Positions 9,590 to 19,162 of a stretch of DNA of 64,000 nt are shown piece after piece. Origin of the DNA: Campylobacter ornithocola (GTDB taxonomy: Bacteria; Campylobacterota; Campylobacteria; Campylobacterales; Campylobacteraceae); the NCBI RefSeq assembly GCF_013201605.1, contig NZ_CP053848.1, forward strand, positions 744,001 to 808,000, in the 5' to 3' direction. The translations under genes and the position numbers were made by a program. How positions within the stretch are numbered: the stretch's first letter is position 1; each line of letters starts with the position of its first letter. The notes beneath the pieces were generated by a model. It did no database searches, was not told the origin of the DNA, and was given only the letters and a program-made list of their open reading frames with translations.

Positions 9590-10648
9590 ATGAAAGTTAA
9601 GGTAAGTTTAGATAAAAATACAAGCTATAATGTTTATATAAATGAGTTAGAAAAGTTAAATTTTAATACCAAAGTGGTTATTTTAACCAATGAATTAGTT
9701 GCAAAATTACATTTAGATGTGCTTTTAAGAAAAATTCATGCCAAAGAGCTTTTTGTTGTAAAAATTAAAGATGGCGAAGAGTATAAAAATTTACAAACTA
9801 TAGAATATATCTTAAATCAAATGTGTAGCTATAAACTTGATAGAAAAAGTTTGCTTATAAGCTTTGGTGGCGGTGTGATCTCTGATATGGGTGGTTTTGT
9901 AGCAAGTATATATCAAAGAGGGATAGAATTTATTAATATCCCTACGACTTTATTAGCTTGTGTAGATGCAAGTGTAGGTGGTAAAACCGGAGTAAATAAT
10001 AAATTTGGGAAAAACTTAATAGGTACTTTTTATCAGCCAAAAGCAGTGTATTGTCAAAGTGAGTTTTTAAAAACACTAGCTTCAAGAGAGTTGGCTGCTG
10101 GTATGGCTGAATTTATCAAAATGGCTGTAGTTTTTGATGTAAAAATTTTGTCTTTTTTGGAAAATTTAGATGAGGATAAATTCTTAAATGCGAATTTAGA
10201 TGATGCTACTTTGGCTCAAATCATTCAAAAAAGTATAGAGCTTAAAGCTAATATTGTATCGCAAGATGAAAAAGAAAATGGTTTGAGAATGCTTTTAAAT
10301 TATGGTCACACTTTTGCTCATGTTATAGAAAATCAAACAGGATATAAAAAATACTTACATGGTGAGGCTGTGGCTATAGGTATGAATATGGCAAATACTT
10401 TAGCGCTAAATTTTGGTTTATTAAGTGAGCAAGAATGTAAAAGAGTGCAAAATTTACTTATAAAATTTAAACTACCTATATCTTATAAAATTCCAAATAT
10501 TGAAGAATTTTATAATGCATTTTTTTTAGATAAAAAAACACATTATCAAAAAATAAATTTCATTTTAGCTTGCGGTTTAGGAAAAGCTTGTATAAAAAAT
10601 GATATTTCCAAAGAAAATATTATGCAAGCTTTAAAGGTTTTTGTATGA
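9590..10648 (+). CDS. aroB: 3-dehydroquinate synthase
   Basis: Second step of the shikimate pathway, turning DAHP into 3-dehydroquinate with NAD and a divalent metal. 352 residues, the usual family size. Visible signatures are [16 protein letters not shown] (NAD-binding glycine-rich region), [19 protein letters not shown], and the metal/substrate region [12 protein letters not shown] followed by [10 protein letters not shown]. The start lies 8 nt after the previous stop. Its 3' end overlaps the mechanosensitive channel gene by 4 nt (ATGA), indicating translational coupling. Confidence 0.96.
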   Translation: MKVKVSLDKNTSYNVYINELEKLNFNTKVVILTNELVAKLHLDVLLRKIHAKELFVVKIKDGEEYKNLQTIEYILNQMCSYKLDRKSLLISFGGGVISDMGGFVASIYQRGIEFINIPTTLLACVDASVGGKTGVNNKFGKNLIGTFYQPKAVYCQSEFLKTLASRELAAGMAEFIKMAVVFDVKILSFLENLDEDKFLNANLDDATLAQIIQKSIELKANIVSQDEKENGLRMLLNYGHTFAHVIENQTGYKKYLHGEAVAIGMNMANTLALNFGLLSEQECKRVQNLLIKFKLPISYKIPNIEEFYNAFFLDKKTHYQKINFILACGLGKACIKNDISKENIMQALKVFV

Positions 10649-12174
10649 AAAAAATATTTTTAATTTTATTTTTGTTTTTTTCTATATTATTAGCACAGGA
10701 AAATATACAACATTTAGATCAAAAATTAGATGAATTGCATAATAGTTTATCTTATAATACTTGGGTGGTTAAATATAATAATTTTAATATTTATAAAAAA
10801 ACTCAAGATGAAATCTTATCTTTGGAGAAAGAAAGTTTAAAAGCTAATGAGCGTAATAAAAATATCATAGAGAGACAAATTTTAATTTTAAAAGAAAGAT
10901 TAGGGCTTTTAAGTGAGTATAAAAGCACTAATTTTACTAAAATGGTTTTAGCTCCTGAAGAAGTAGAAAAAATGGAAAAAATTACCAATCCATTGGCTAT
11001 TGTTTCTGCTTATTCACATATAAAAAAAATAAGACGTGATAAAGAAGAATATATAAATCTTCTAAATAGCTTTAAACAAACACTACAAGAACTTGAAAAA
11101 GAAAATATTTTAATTGCAGAAATCGCTAAACTAGATCCAACAAAAGAGCATAATGAACATTTGAAAAATTCCAATCAAATGGTTAAAGATTTTACACAAA
11201 CTTTACGTTTTGGAGAAATTTCATATTCTGTATATGAGAAAAAAATTCAAGAAGAGATAGACAGAACTACCGCTTCGATAAAAATTCAAGGTGTAAGAGC
11301 TTTTAATATAGTTTTGGCTATTATTATTGTGATAGCTATGGCATTTTTGCTCAAATTTATAGCAAGAAAATATATAGGTGATAATGATCGTTTTTATACA
11401 GCAAATAAAATTATCAATTTTATCAATATTAATGTAATTGTTTTGATCTTGCTTTTTGGATATATAGAAAATATTAGTTATTTGGTTACTGTGCTTGGTT
11501 TTGCTTCTGCTGGTTTGGCTATTGCTATGAAAGATATGTTTATGTCTATGCTTGGTTGGTGTGTGATAGTTTTTGGTGGAAGTTTTAGAGTGGGTGATAG
11601 AGTGAAAGTTTTTCAAAATAACACACATTATATAGGTGATATTATTGATATTTCATTTTTAAGAATAACATTATATGAAGATATTTCATTATTAACCTAT
11701 ACTGATAATCGTAGAGCAGGTAGAATAATCTTTATACCAAATAATTTCATTTTTACTAATCTTATATCAAATTATACTCATCATGGTATGAAAACTATTT
11801 GGGATGGGCTTGATATCACTTTAACATTTGATTCTAATCATCAAAAAGCTTTAGAGATTGTAGAGGAGATAGTTGTAAAGGCTTCTAAAGGTTACACAAA
11901 AATTGCAAAAGAATCTATGAATAAATTAAGAAATGAATATAGCATTAGAAATCCTAAGGTTGAACCGAGACTTTTTACATTTTTAGAAGGTTATGGTATA
12001 AGAATTTCTGTTTGGTATATGACAAATTCTTATGCAGCTTTGGTTTTAAGAAGTAATATAAGTAAAGAAATTATTAACGAATTTAATAAATATGATGATA
12101 TAAAAATAGCTTATCCATCGCAAAATCTATACATGGCAAAGCATAAATTTATAGAAGATAAGGAAGATATTTGA
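10645..12174 (+). CDS. MscS-family mechanosensitive ion channel
   Basis: 509 residues. A signal-like N-terminal hydrophobic segment is followed by about 180 residues of charged, helix-rich, probably periplasmic sequence (coiled-coil-like). Transmembrane helices lie around 215-235, 255-275 and 280-305, then the conserved MscS pore and beta domain: [19 protein letters not shown] followed by [12 protein letters not shown] and GDIIDIS. Such channels open on membrane tension to relieve hypo-osmotic shock. The long N-terminal domain makes it larger than E. coli MscS. It overlaps aroB and mtaB by 4 nt at each end, so it belongs to the same operon. Confidence 0.88.
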   Translation: MKKIFLILFLFFSILLAQENIQHLDQKLDELHNSLSYNTWVVKYNNFNIYKKTQDEILSLEKESLKANERNKNIIERQILILKERLGLLSEYKSTNFTKMVLAPEEVEKMEKITNPLAIVSAYSHIKKIRRDKEEYINLLNSFKQTLQELEKENILIAEIAKLDPTKEHNEHLKNSNQMVKDFTQTLRFGEISYSVYEKKIQEEIDRTTASIKIQGVRAFNIVLAIIIVIAMAFLLKFIARKYIGDNDRFYTANKIINFININVIVLILLFGYIENISYLVTVLGFASAGLAIAMKDMFMSMLGWCVIVFGGSFRVGDRVKVFQNNTHYIGDIIDISFLRITLYEDISLLTYTDNRRAGRIIFIPNNFIFTNLISNYTHHGMKTIWDGLDITLTFDSNHQKALEIVEEIVVKASKGYTKIAKESMNKLRNEYSIRNPKVEPRLFTFLEGYGIRISVWYMTNSYAALVLRSNISKEIINEFNKYDDIKIAYPSQNLYMAKHKFIEDKEDI

Positions 12175-13427
12175 AAAAAAAAGTATATTTTAAAACTTTT
12201 GGTTGTAGAACAAATATTTATGATACACAGCTATTAAAAACATATATTAAAGATCATGAAATTGTCCAAAACGAACAAGAAGCTGATGTAATAGTAGTTA
12301 ATTCTTGTACGGTAACAAATGGTGCTGATAGTGGGCTTAGGACTTATATTAATAGTGCAAGAAAAAATGGAACTAAAATTATACTTACAGGATGTGGGGC
12401 TGTGAGTAAGGGAAAAGATTTTTTTGATAAAAAGGAAATTTTTGGAGTTTTAGGGGCATCTAATAAAGATAAAATCAACGAACTCATTTCACAAGATAAG
12501 ACATTTTATGAAATAGGTAATTTAAATTTTATTGATACAAAAATCGTGAGTAATTATGAAAATCACACTAAAGCTTTTGTAAAAATTCAAGAAGGATGTG
12601 ATTTTGCTTGTAGTTATTGTATAATTCCAAGTGTTAGAGGTAAATCAAGAAGCGTACCAAGTAAAGAGATAATAAAGCAAGTCAAACTTTTAGCTCAAAA
12701 TGGCTATAGTGAGATAGTTTTAACGGGTACGAATATAGGAAGTTATGGTTTAAAAGATAAGACTACACTTGGAAAATTATTACAAGAAATAGGCAAGGTT
12801 AATGGTATAAAAAGAGTAAGACTTGGAAGTTTAGAGCCTGCACAAATTGATGTAAGTTTTAAAGAAATTTTAGGTGAACCTTGGCTTGAAAAACATTTGC
12901 ATATTGCATTGCAACACACTCATGAAAAAATGTTACGTATAATGCGTAGAAGATCACATACACAAAATGATTTAGCTTTGTTTAATGAGTTAAGTCAAAA
13001 AGGCTTTGCATTAGGAACTGATTTTATCGTAGCGCACCCTGGAGAAAGTGAATTAATATGGCAAGAAGCTTTGGATAATTTCAAGCATTTTAAACTCACA
13101 CATATTCACGCTTTCATTTTTTCACCACGCGATGGAACACATTCTGCTTCTATGAGTGAGCGTATTAATGGTGAAATAGCTAAGGAAAGATTAAATATTT
13201 TAAAAGATATTGTTGTGCAGAATAATTATGAGTTTAGAAAAAAACAAAAATGTATTTTAGAAATTTTGGTTGAAAGTAAAAAAGATGGTTTTTATGAAGG
13301 TTATGATCAGTTTTTTAATAAAATCAAAATTACAAGCAAAGAAGATATTACTAAACAATGGATAAATGTTAAAAAGTATGAATGTAAAGAAGATTGCAAC
13401 TATACAAGGTTAGAGTATGAAAAATAA
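12171..13427 (+). CDS. mtaB: tRNA t6A37 methylthiotransferase, MtaB-like radical SAM enzyme
   Basis: 418 residues from a TTG start overlapping the previous stop (TTGA). Methylthiotransferase domain cysteines are visible in TFGCRTN, NSCTVT and LTGCGAVS. The radical SAM [4Fe-4S] motif is CDFACSYC (CxxxCxxC) near residue 143. A TRAM-like RNA-binding region (ILEILVESKKDGFYEGY) is at the C-terminus. Length and motifs fit the MtaB branch, which adds a methylthio group to t6A37 of tRNA, rather than MiaB; this subfamily choice is inference. It overlaps the downstream FtsH-like gene by 11 nt. Confidence 0.88.
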   Translation: MKKKVYFKTFGCRTNIYDTQLLKTYIKDHEIVQNEQEADVIVVNSCTVTNGADSGLRTYINSARKNGTKIILTGCGAVSKGKDFFDKKEIFGVLGASNKDKINELISQDKTFYEIGNLNFIDTKIVSNYENHTKAFVKIQEGCDFACSYCIIPSVRGKSRSVPSKEIIKQVKLLAQNGYSEIVLTGTNIGSYGLKDKTTLGKLLQEIGKVNGIKRVRLGSLEPAQIDVSFKEILGEPWLEKHLHIALQHTHEKMLRIMRRRSHTQNDLALFNELSQKGFALGTDFIVAHPGESELIWQEALDNFKHFKLTHIHAFIFSPRDGTHSASMSERINGEIAKERLNILKDIVVQNNYEFRKKQKCILEILVESKKDGFYEGYDQFFNKIKITSKEDITKQWINVKKYECKEDCNYTRLEYEK

Positions 13428-15015
13428 AAAGATTATTTTAGCTTCATTTTTACTTCTTTGTGTTTTTGTAGTAGTTGCGTTTATAAAAAATCAACCTGAT
13501 TATATTAGCAAAGCAGCTTACGAAGAGCTTTTAGAACAAAATTTAATCCAAAAAGCTATAGTAGAGAATAACGAAATATTGCTAAAAAGTAAAGATGGAA
13601 ATTTTTTAATTGCCAAAGATGTAGTAGACTTAAATGCTTTATGGCAAAAAGTTCCTTTAGAATATGCTAAAGATTATAATTTAAGCGAATTTTTTTTAAT
13701 ATTCATTTTACTTGCTTTTCTTATAAGCTTTTTGCTTTTTCTTAATAAAAAAAATAAAGATAGGCAAAATTTGCTCTCTTTAGAAAAAAATATCCTAGAA
13801 AAAAATGAACAAAATAACACCATACAAGATGTTGTTAGTAATATTAAATTTAAAGATATAGCAGGAGTTGATGAGGCCAAGGTGGAGCTTTTGGAAATTG
13901 TTGATTTTTTAAAAAATCCTCAAAAATATAAAGATTTTGGTGTAAAAATGCCAAAAGGAGTTTTGTTAGTAGGCCCTCCCGGAGTAGGGAAAACTTTAAT
14001 AGCAAAAGCAGTAGCAGGTGAGGCTGGGGTACCATTTTTTTATCAAAGTGGGGCTAGTTTTGTGGAAATTTATGTAGGTATGGGCGCAAAAAGGGTTAGA
14101 GAGCTTTTTTTAAAAGCTAAATCAAAAGCTCCAAGTATCATTTTTATAGATGAAATAGATGCAGTTGGTAAAAGTAGGGGAGATTTTTCTAACGTAGAAA
14201 GAGATAATACCCTAAATCAACTTTTAACTCAAATGGATGGATTTGAAGATAATAGTGGAGTTGTAGTAATGGCTGCTACAAATAAAATCGATCTTATGGA
14301 TAATGCACTATTAAGATCAGGTCGCTTTGATAGGAGAATTTTTATATCATTACCTGATTTTAAAGATAGAATGTATATTTTGCAAAATTATATGAAAGAG
14401 AAAAAATTTAATGTAAATTTAGAGAAAATTGCAAAATCTAGCGTGGGTTTTAGCGGAGCAGCCTTGGAAACTTTAGTCAATGAAGCAGCGATTAATGCCA
14501 TAAGAAGAAAATCAGATTTAATAGAAGAAAATGATTTTTTTGCAGTACTTAATAAAGTTTTGATAGGTAAAAAAAAGATTTTTTCGCTTAGTGATAAAGA
14601 AAGAAAAATTCAAGCCACATATCAAGCAGCTAAAGCCTTGTGTGCCTTTTATTTTGATGTTAAATTTGAAAAAATCACTCTAATAGAAGATAGATTTAAA
14701 GAGTATGAAAACACTATTAAGTCAAAATCAGAATTATTAAACAAAATAAAGGTGTTTTTATCAGGTTCTGTGGCTATGGAGCTTATTTTTAATGAAAGTT
14801 ATACTAATGCACAAAGCGATCTTTTGAAGGTTAAAGAACTACTCACTTTTATGGAAACTTTTGCTATGGCAAATGAGGGTTTATTGCAAGAGCAAAGGCG
14901 AGAAGTAAAAGAATTTTTAGAATTAATGAAAGAGAAAGTGGTAAGATTAGCTAACATCCTTTTAGAAAATGAGAAAATAGAAATGCAAGATGTAGAAAAA
15001 ATCATAATGGAGTAA
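13417..15015 (+). CDS. FtsH-like membrane AAA+ ATPase with degenerate (non-catalytic) peptidase domain
   Basis: 532 residues. Two membrane helices (about 5-22 and 92-109) flank a small periplasmic domain, then a complete AAA module: Walker A GPPGVGKT at 186-193, pore-loop motif YVG at 219-221, Walker B IIFIDEID at 241-248, and a second region of homology with LRSGRFDRR around 299-307. In FtsH the zinc-protease motif HEAGH should follow; here the aligned residues are YQAAK at 402-406, so both zinc His and the catalytic Glu are lost. The third zinc ligand position is still Asp (D468 in NAQSDLLKV). It is therefore probably an ATP-driven unfoldase or adaptor rather than a protease. The gene order mtaB to FtsH-like matches what I recall for Helicobacter HP0285-HP0286. 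Confidence 0.85.
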   Translation: MKNKKIILASFLLLCVFVVVAFIKNQPDYISKAAYEELLEQNLIQKAIVENNEILLKSKDGNFLIAKDVVDLNALWQKVPLEYAKDYNLSEFFLIFILLAFLISFLLFLNKKNKDRQNLLSLEKNILEKNEQNNTIQDVVSNIKFKDIAGVDEAKVELLEIVDFLKNPQKYKDFGVKMPKGVLLVGPPGVGKTLIAKAVAGEAGVPFFYQSGASFVEIYVGMGAKRVRELFLKAKSKAPSIIFIDEIDAVGKSRGDFSNVERDNTLNQLLTQMDGFEDNSGVVVMAATNKIDLMDNALLRSGRFDRRIFISLPDFKDRMYILQNYMKEKKFNVNLEKIAKSSVGFSGAALETLVNEAAINAIRRKSDLIEENDFFAVLNKVLIGKKKIFSLSDKERKIQATYQAAKALCAFYFDVKFEKITLIEDRFKEYENTIKSKSELLNKIKVFLSGSVAMELIFNESYTNAQSDLLKVKELLTFMETFAMANEGLLQEQRREVKEFLELMKEKVVRLANILLENEKIEMQDVEKIIME

Positions 15016-15017
15016 AA

Positions 15018-15545
15018 ATGATAAAAATAGGAATTTTAGTACTTTCAGATAGAGCAAGCAGTGGAGTTTATGAAGATAAATCTGGTGTTGAGATAGAAAA
15101 AATTTTAGATTCTTATATAAAAAATGAAAAAAGTTTTTATTATGAATTGATTCCTGATGAGTATGATTTAATTATAGAAAAATTATCTTACTTAGTAGAT
15201 GAAGTAAAATGTGATTTGATTTTTACAACAGGAGGTACAGGACCTGCTTTACGCGATGTAACACCAGAGGCAACGCAAGCAGTATGCGATAAAATGCTTC
15301 CAGGTTTTGGGGAGTTAATGCGTGCTAAAAGTTTAGAATATGTACCAACAGCCATACTCTCAAGACAAAGTGCAGGCATAAAAGGAAAATCACTAATTAT
15401 CAATTTACCGGGTAATCCAAAAGCTATAAGAGAGTGCATTGAGCCTATATTTCCTGCTATTCCTTATTGTATAGATTTAATAGGTGGGGCTTATATTGAA
15501 AACAATGAAGAGGTAATTTCTGTATTTAGACCAAAGAAAAAGTAA
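15018..15545 (+). CDS. mogA: Molybdopterin adenylyltransferase
   Basis: 175 residues; adenylates molybdopterin before molybdenum insertion by MoeA. The MoCF_biosynth fold is shown by GILVLSDRAS at the N-terminus, FTTGGTGPALRDVTPEAT near residue 70-88 and INLPGNPKAIREC near 133-146. The ATG is 2 nt after the FtsH-like stop, so it is probably the last gene of the operon. moeA (51786) and mobB (34562) lie elsewhere in the window. Confidence 0.93.
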   Translation: MIKIGILVLSDRASSGVYEDKSGVEIEKILDSYIKNEKSFYYELIPDEYDLIIEKLSYLVDEVKCDLIFTTGGTGPALRDVTPEATQAVCDKMLPGFGELMRAKSLEYVPTAILSRQSAGIKGKSLIINLPGNPKAIRECIEPIFPAIPYCIDLIGGAYIENNEEVISVFRPKKK

Positions 15546-15564
15546 GTCTAATTAGACTTACTTT
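15539..15564. terminator. Bidirectional terminator: 26-bp perfect palindrome holding both convergent stop codons
   Basis: AAAGTAAGTCTAA followed directly by its reverse complement. The mogA stop (15543-15545) and the opposing rhodanese stop (15558-15560) sit in mirror-image positions in the two arms. On the minus strand a T-rich run follows (TTTTTCTTT once the arm is read through), as expected of an intrinsic terminator for the ten-gene minus-strand operon. Confidence 0.8.
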
Positions 15565-15932
15565 GTGGTTTTATAGCCTTGTGATAAAAGTGCATTCATA
15601 CCACCTTTTAAATTAGTAACTTCTATACCATTTTGATCTAGCAAAGTAGAAGCTTTGGTGCTTCTTGAGCCACTTCTGCAAACTATAGCAAGAGGTTTTT
15701 TACTTGAAATTTTTTTAACTTCTTCGACGAAATTTTCATTCAAGCTACCATCTTCATTATAAAAGCTAATTTTTATAGCATTTTTTATTGTGCCAGTTTG
15801 GGCCCATTCACTAGGTTTTCTAACATCTATTATTTGGTAATTTTCTAAAATATCAGCATTGATATCAACATTTATCACTTCTGATAAAGCAAAGTTAGCA
15901 CAAAGTGCTAAAGATAAAAATAATTTTTTCAT
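15558..15932 (-). CDS. Periplasmic rhodanese-like sulfurtransferase
   Basis: 124 residues with a signal peptide (MKKLFLSLALCANFALS) and one rhodanese domain. The active-site loop is CRSGSRS with the catalytic cysteine at C85, the persulfide carrier in this family; IIDVRKPSEW near residue 34 is the other hallmark. It lies 2 nt after a second, signal-less rhodanese and is last in the minus-strand operon. The physiological sulfur donor and acceptor are not evident. Confidence 0.85.
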   Translation of the reverse strand: MKKLFLSLALCANFALSEVINVDINADILENYQIIDVRKPSEWAQTGTIKNAIKISFYNEDGSLNENFVEEVKKISSKKPLAIVCRSGSRSTKASTLLDQNGIEVTNLKGGMNALLSQGYKTTK

Positions 15933-15934
15933 AA

Positions 15935-16270
15935 TTAGTTCTCCTTTTTTATAGTTTCATAACCTTGTGATAAAAGTGCTACCATGCCACCATCTAAATT
16001 AGTACATTCTATACCTAGTGCATCTTCCACCATCATAGCAGTATGTTTACTTCTTGAGCCTGTAGCACATACAAAAGCTATATTTTTATTTTGATAATCT
16101 ACTTTTTCTTTAAACTCTTGAATAAAGTTTTCATTCATAAAGCCATTATCATCACAAAGTGCAATGAGTAAAGCTTCTTTTATAACCCCGTTTCTCCATT
16201 CGCTCGGGGTTCTTACATCTATAATGCAAAACTCGTGTAAAATATCTTTAGAAATAGCTATATTTTTCAT
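15935..16270 (-). CDS. Cytoplasmic rhodanese-like sulfurtransferase
   Basis: 111 residues, no signal peptide. The rhodanese fold is shown by [11 protein letters not shown] and the active-site loop CATGSRS, catalytic Cys at residue 68. It is clearly related to the exported rhodanese downstream (same order, shared GGM-ALLSQGY-T-K tail), suggesting tandem duplication with one copy gaining or losing export. Its start overlaps the htpG stop by 4 nt. Confidence 0.83.
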   Translation of the reverse strand: MKNIAISKDILHEFCIIDVRTPSEWRNGVIKEALLIALCDDNGFMNENFIQEFKEKVDYQNKNIAFVCATGSRSKHTAMMVEDALGIECTNLDGGMVALLSQGYETIKKEN

Positions 16271-18096
16271 TTTTCTAAAGCCTTGGAGACGATTTTACTT
16301 AAAGCGCTGTTAAACTCGTTAGGATTATCTATGCCCATTCCTTCGCTGAGTTTAGCCATATTTAAAAGAATATGTGCCATTTCATTAGCTAAAGTATCAT
16401 TTTCTTTTAAGGCTTTTAAAATTTCATGATTAGGATTGATTTCAAGTATAGGTTTAACTTGTTGTTCTTGACCCATTTGTTTAAGAATTTGTTGCATAGC
16501 AAAATCAGGTTTGTTTTGATCATAAACAATACAACTTGGACTATTTGAAAGTCTTTGGCTAAGTTTTACCTCTTCAACTTCGTCTTTTAAAACTTCTTTT
16601 ATTTTGATGAGTAAGCTTGCAAATTCAGCCTTTTGTTCTTCACTGGTTTCTTCGCTAGTTAGATGATTAATAGCACTAAATTTTAAGCCTTCAAATTCAT
16701 TCATCATAGGCATAACTATGGTATCAATTTCCTCATCAAGCAATAAAATATTGATATTTTTTTGTTTATAACTTTCAAGAAGTGGAGAATTTCTTAAAAG
16801 TTTTTCATTTTTTCCACTAATATAAAAAATTTCATTTTGCCCTTCAGCTAGGTTTTGTTTGTATTCTTCAAGGTCGATTAATTCTTCTTTATTTGAGTTT
16901 TTAAAATATAAAAGCTTAGCAATAGTATCTTTGTTTTCACCAAAACCATACAAGCCTTCTTTTAAAACTTTCCCAAAATTTTCATGGAATTTAAGATAAT
17001 TTTCTTTATCTTTTTCTTTGAATTTTTTAAGCTCAGCTAGGATTTTTTTAACACTTGCTTCTTGAACGCTTTTTAAAATTTTATTTTCTTGTAAAATTTC
17101 ACGACTTACATTAAGTGGTAAATCTTCTACATCGATAATACCGCGCACAAATCTTAAATAAGTTGGTAATAATTCTTTATCGTCATCACTAATAAATACA
17201 CGTTTTACATAAAGTTTCAAACCACTTTTATAATCTACTCTATATAGGTCAAATGGAGCTTGTGCAGGTATAAAAAATAAAGAATTATACTCTATAGAAC
17301 CTTCAGCTTTTGTATGGATATAAAGCATAGGTTTATTTGAATCATGGAAATTTTGCTCATAAAATCTCTCATAATCTTGTTCTTTTAAACTTGCTTTATT
17401 TTGTCTCCACAAGGCACTTGCTGTATTAATTTGAGTATTTTTTAATTCTTTTTTAGGCTCTTTCTCACCTTCTTCTAATGGTAAATATTCTTCTTTTTCC
17501 ATGAAAATAGGAAATTGTATGTGATTTGAGTATTTTTCTACTATACTTTCAATACGGTATGAATTTAAAAACTCTTCATCTTTTAAATGTAAAGTTATAC
17601 AAGTGCCTTGCTCATCTTTGTTTGCATTTTCTATCTCATAACCACTTGCATCAGAAGTCCAAAGATACGCTTTATCATCTAAGGCCTTTTTACTTAAAAC
17701 TTCTATTTTAGAAGCCACCATAAAAGCAGAGTAAAAGCCTACGCCAAATTGTCCTATAAGTTGAGAATCTTTTTTAGCATCTCCGCTTAAGTTTTCTAAA
17801 AAGCTTTTTGTGCCACTTTTGGCAATAGTTCCAAGATGATTGATTAAATCTTCTTTATTCATACCTATACCATTATCACTTATGGTCAAGGTTTTTGTTT
17901 CTTGGTTGAAATTGATTTGAATTTTTGGCTCAAATTTTAAATTTTTATAAGCATCATCACTTACGCTTAAATAGCTAAGTTTATCAAGAGCATCACTTGC
18001 ATTAGAAATAAGCTCTCTTAAAAAAATTTCTTTGTTTGAATACAACGAATGAATCATAAGTTGTAAAAGTTGATTAACTTCAGTTTGAAATTGCAT
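16267..18096 (-). CDS. htpG: Chaperone HtpG (Hsp90)
   Basis: 609 residues, the expected length. The GHKL ATPase N-terminal domain shows [22 protein letters not shown] and [12 protein letters not shown]; the middle domain carries [15 protein letters not shown]; a C-terminal dimerisation region follows. ATP-dependent cytosolic chaperone. GGAGATATAA precedes the ATG. It lies 11 nt after crcB within the minus-strand operon, with no separate promoter obvious to me. Confidence 0.97.
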   Translation of the reverse strand: MQFQTEVNQLLQLMIHSLYSNKEIFLRELISNASDALDKLSYLSVSDDAYKNLKFEPKIQINFNQETKTLTISDNGIGMNKEDLINHLGTIAKSGTKSFLENLSGDAKKDSQLIGQFGVGFYSAFMVASKIEVLSKKALDDKAYLWTSDASGYEIENANKDEQGTCITLHLKDEEFLNSYRIESIVEKYSNHIQFPIFMEKEEYLPLEEGEKEPKKELKNTQINTASALWRQNKASLKEQDYERFYEQNFHDSNKPMLYIHTKAEGSIEYNSLFFIPAQAPFDLYRVDYKSGLKLYVKRVFISDDDKELLPTYLRFVRGIIDVEDLPLNVSREILQENKILKSVQEASVKKILAELKKFKEKDKENYLKFHENFGKVLKEGLYGFGENKDTIAKLLYFKNSNKEELIDLEEYKQNLAEGQNEIFYISGKNEKLLRNSPLLESYKQKNINILLLDEEIDTIVMPMMNEFEGLKFSAINHLTSEETSEEQKAEFASLLIKIKEVLKDEVEEVKLSQRLSNSPSCIVYDQNKPDFAMQQILKQMGQEQQVKPILEINPNHEILKALKENDTLANEMAHILLNMAKLSEGMGIDNPNEFNSALSKIVSKALEK

Positions 18097-18107
18097 TTAT
18101 ATCTCCT

Positions 18108-18476
18108 TTATTTAAAAATTAAAAAACCAATCCATACTGCCAAAAGACAAAGGATAACATTCAAAATAATATTTAGAAAAAAGTGAAAATAATTACCACT
18201 TTGTAAAAATAGCAAATTTTCATAAGAAAAAGTTGAAAATGTTGTAAAAGCACCTAAAAAACCCGTGCTAATTAAACTTTTGGTTAAAATATGCACACCT
18301 TTGGAATTTGCGTAAGAGAAAAATAAACCCATTAAAAATGAGCCTATGATATTAACAAGTAAAGTACCATAGGGAAAATCATGCGGAATGATTTTATTGA
18401 AAAAACCACTTGTAAGCATTCTAGTTACTGCCCCTAAAAAACCTCCAAAACCTACAGCTAAAATCATGCTAATCAA
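18108..18476 (-). CDS. crcB: Fluoride ion channel CrcB/Fluc
   Basis: 122 residues with four hydrophobic helices. The family signature GFLGAFTTFSTFSYE sits near residue 74-88 and the N-terminal GGFLGAVTRM is typical. Fluc channels export fluoride as antiparallel dimers. The TTG at 18476 overlaps the plsC stop and has AAAGG 8 nt upstream; an ATG at 18467 is the alternative start. Confidence 0.9.
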   Translation of the reverse strand: MISMILAVGFGGFLGAVTRMLTSGFFNKIIPHDFPYGTLLVNIIGSFLMGLFFSYANSKGVHILTKSLISTGFLGAFTTFSTFSYENLLFLQSGNYFHFFLNIILNVILCLLAVWIGFLIFK

Positions 18477-19162
18477 GCTTGAGACCTTTCACTATCTAAG
18501 ATTGCTTGCATTTTTTCTCTAGTTTGTTCAAGCCAATCATCTTTACTTGTATCAACAAGATCAAGAAACACCACTTTTAAAACACCACTATTTGCACTAA
18601 AGTTTTGTGTATCTAAAATTTTAGCTGAATCAACAATTACCACAGGTTGAACTTTTAAATTAAGTTTTTCACTTAAAATTTTAGCTCCGACTTTAAATTT
18701 TAAAAGTTTCTGAGTTTTAGATCTTGTACCTTCTGGAAAAATAGCCAATATTCTATCTTCTTTTAATCTTTCTTTAGCTTCTTTTAAAAGCTTTACTAAG
18801 CCTTTTGGACTTCTATCTATACATATAATTTTAGGTTTTTTAATCAAAGTTTTAAAAATAGGGAGTTCGCCTAATTCTTTTTTGGCTATCCAAGATATAT
18901 TCTTTGGACATAAATCTTCTAAAACAACTATATCTAACAAGCTTTGATGATTGATTAAGAGCAAATTTGTTTGAGGGTGTATAGAACCTTGAGTTTGAAT
19001 TTTATAATTTATTACATATTTTTGTAGCTTAGACCATGCTTTTCTGATTTTCCAAATTTTTTCTTGTGATTTTAATATTAAAAAAGCAATACATAAAAAT
19101 ATAATAGATAAAATAAATTCTATCCAAAACACCAAAGCTTTAAATTTTTGATAAATCTTCAC
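18473..19162 (-). CDS. plsC: 1-acyl-sn-glycerol-3-phosphate acyltransferase
   Basis: 229 residues with an N-terminal membrane helix. The acyltransferase motifs NHQSLLD (HX4D) and FPEGTRS are present in the right order and spacing. It makes phosphatidic acid from lysophosphatidic acid. The GTG start at 19162 overlaps the end of the upstream gene by 23 nt, and its stop overlaps crcB by 4 nt, indicating tight coupling. Confidence 0.9.
   Translation of the reverse strand: MKIYQKFKALVFWIEFILSIIFLCIAFLILKSQEKIWKIRKAWSKLQKYVINYKIQTQGSIHPQTNLLLINHQSLLDIVVLEDLCPKNISWIAKKELGELPIFKTLIKKPKIICIDRSPKGLVKLLKEAKERLKEDRILAIFPEGTRSKTQKLLKFKVGAKILSEKLNLKVQPVVIVDSAKILDTQNFSANSGVLKVVFLDLVDTSKDDWLEQTREKMQAILDSERSQA

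Noticed and set aside
11221-11628. 135-codon minus-strand ORF inside the mechanosensitive channel gene
   Set aside because: Composition is His/Asn/Ser-rich with no domain, and it lies wholly antisense to a conserved channel domain.
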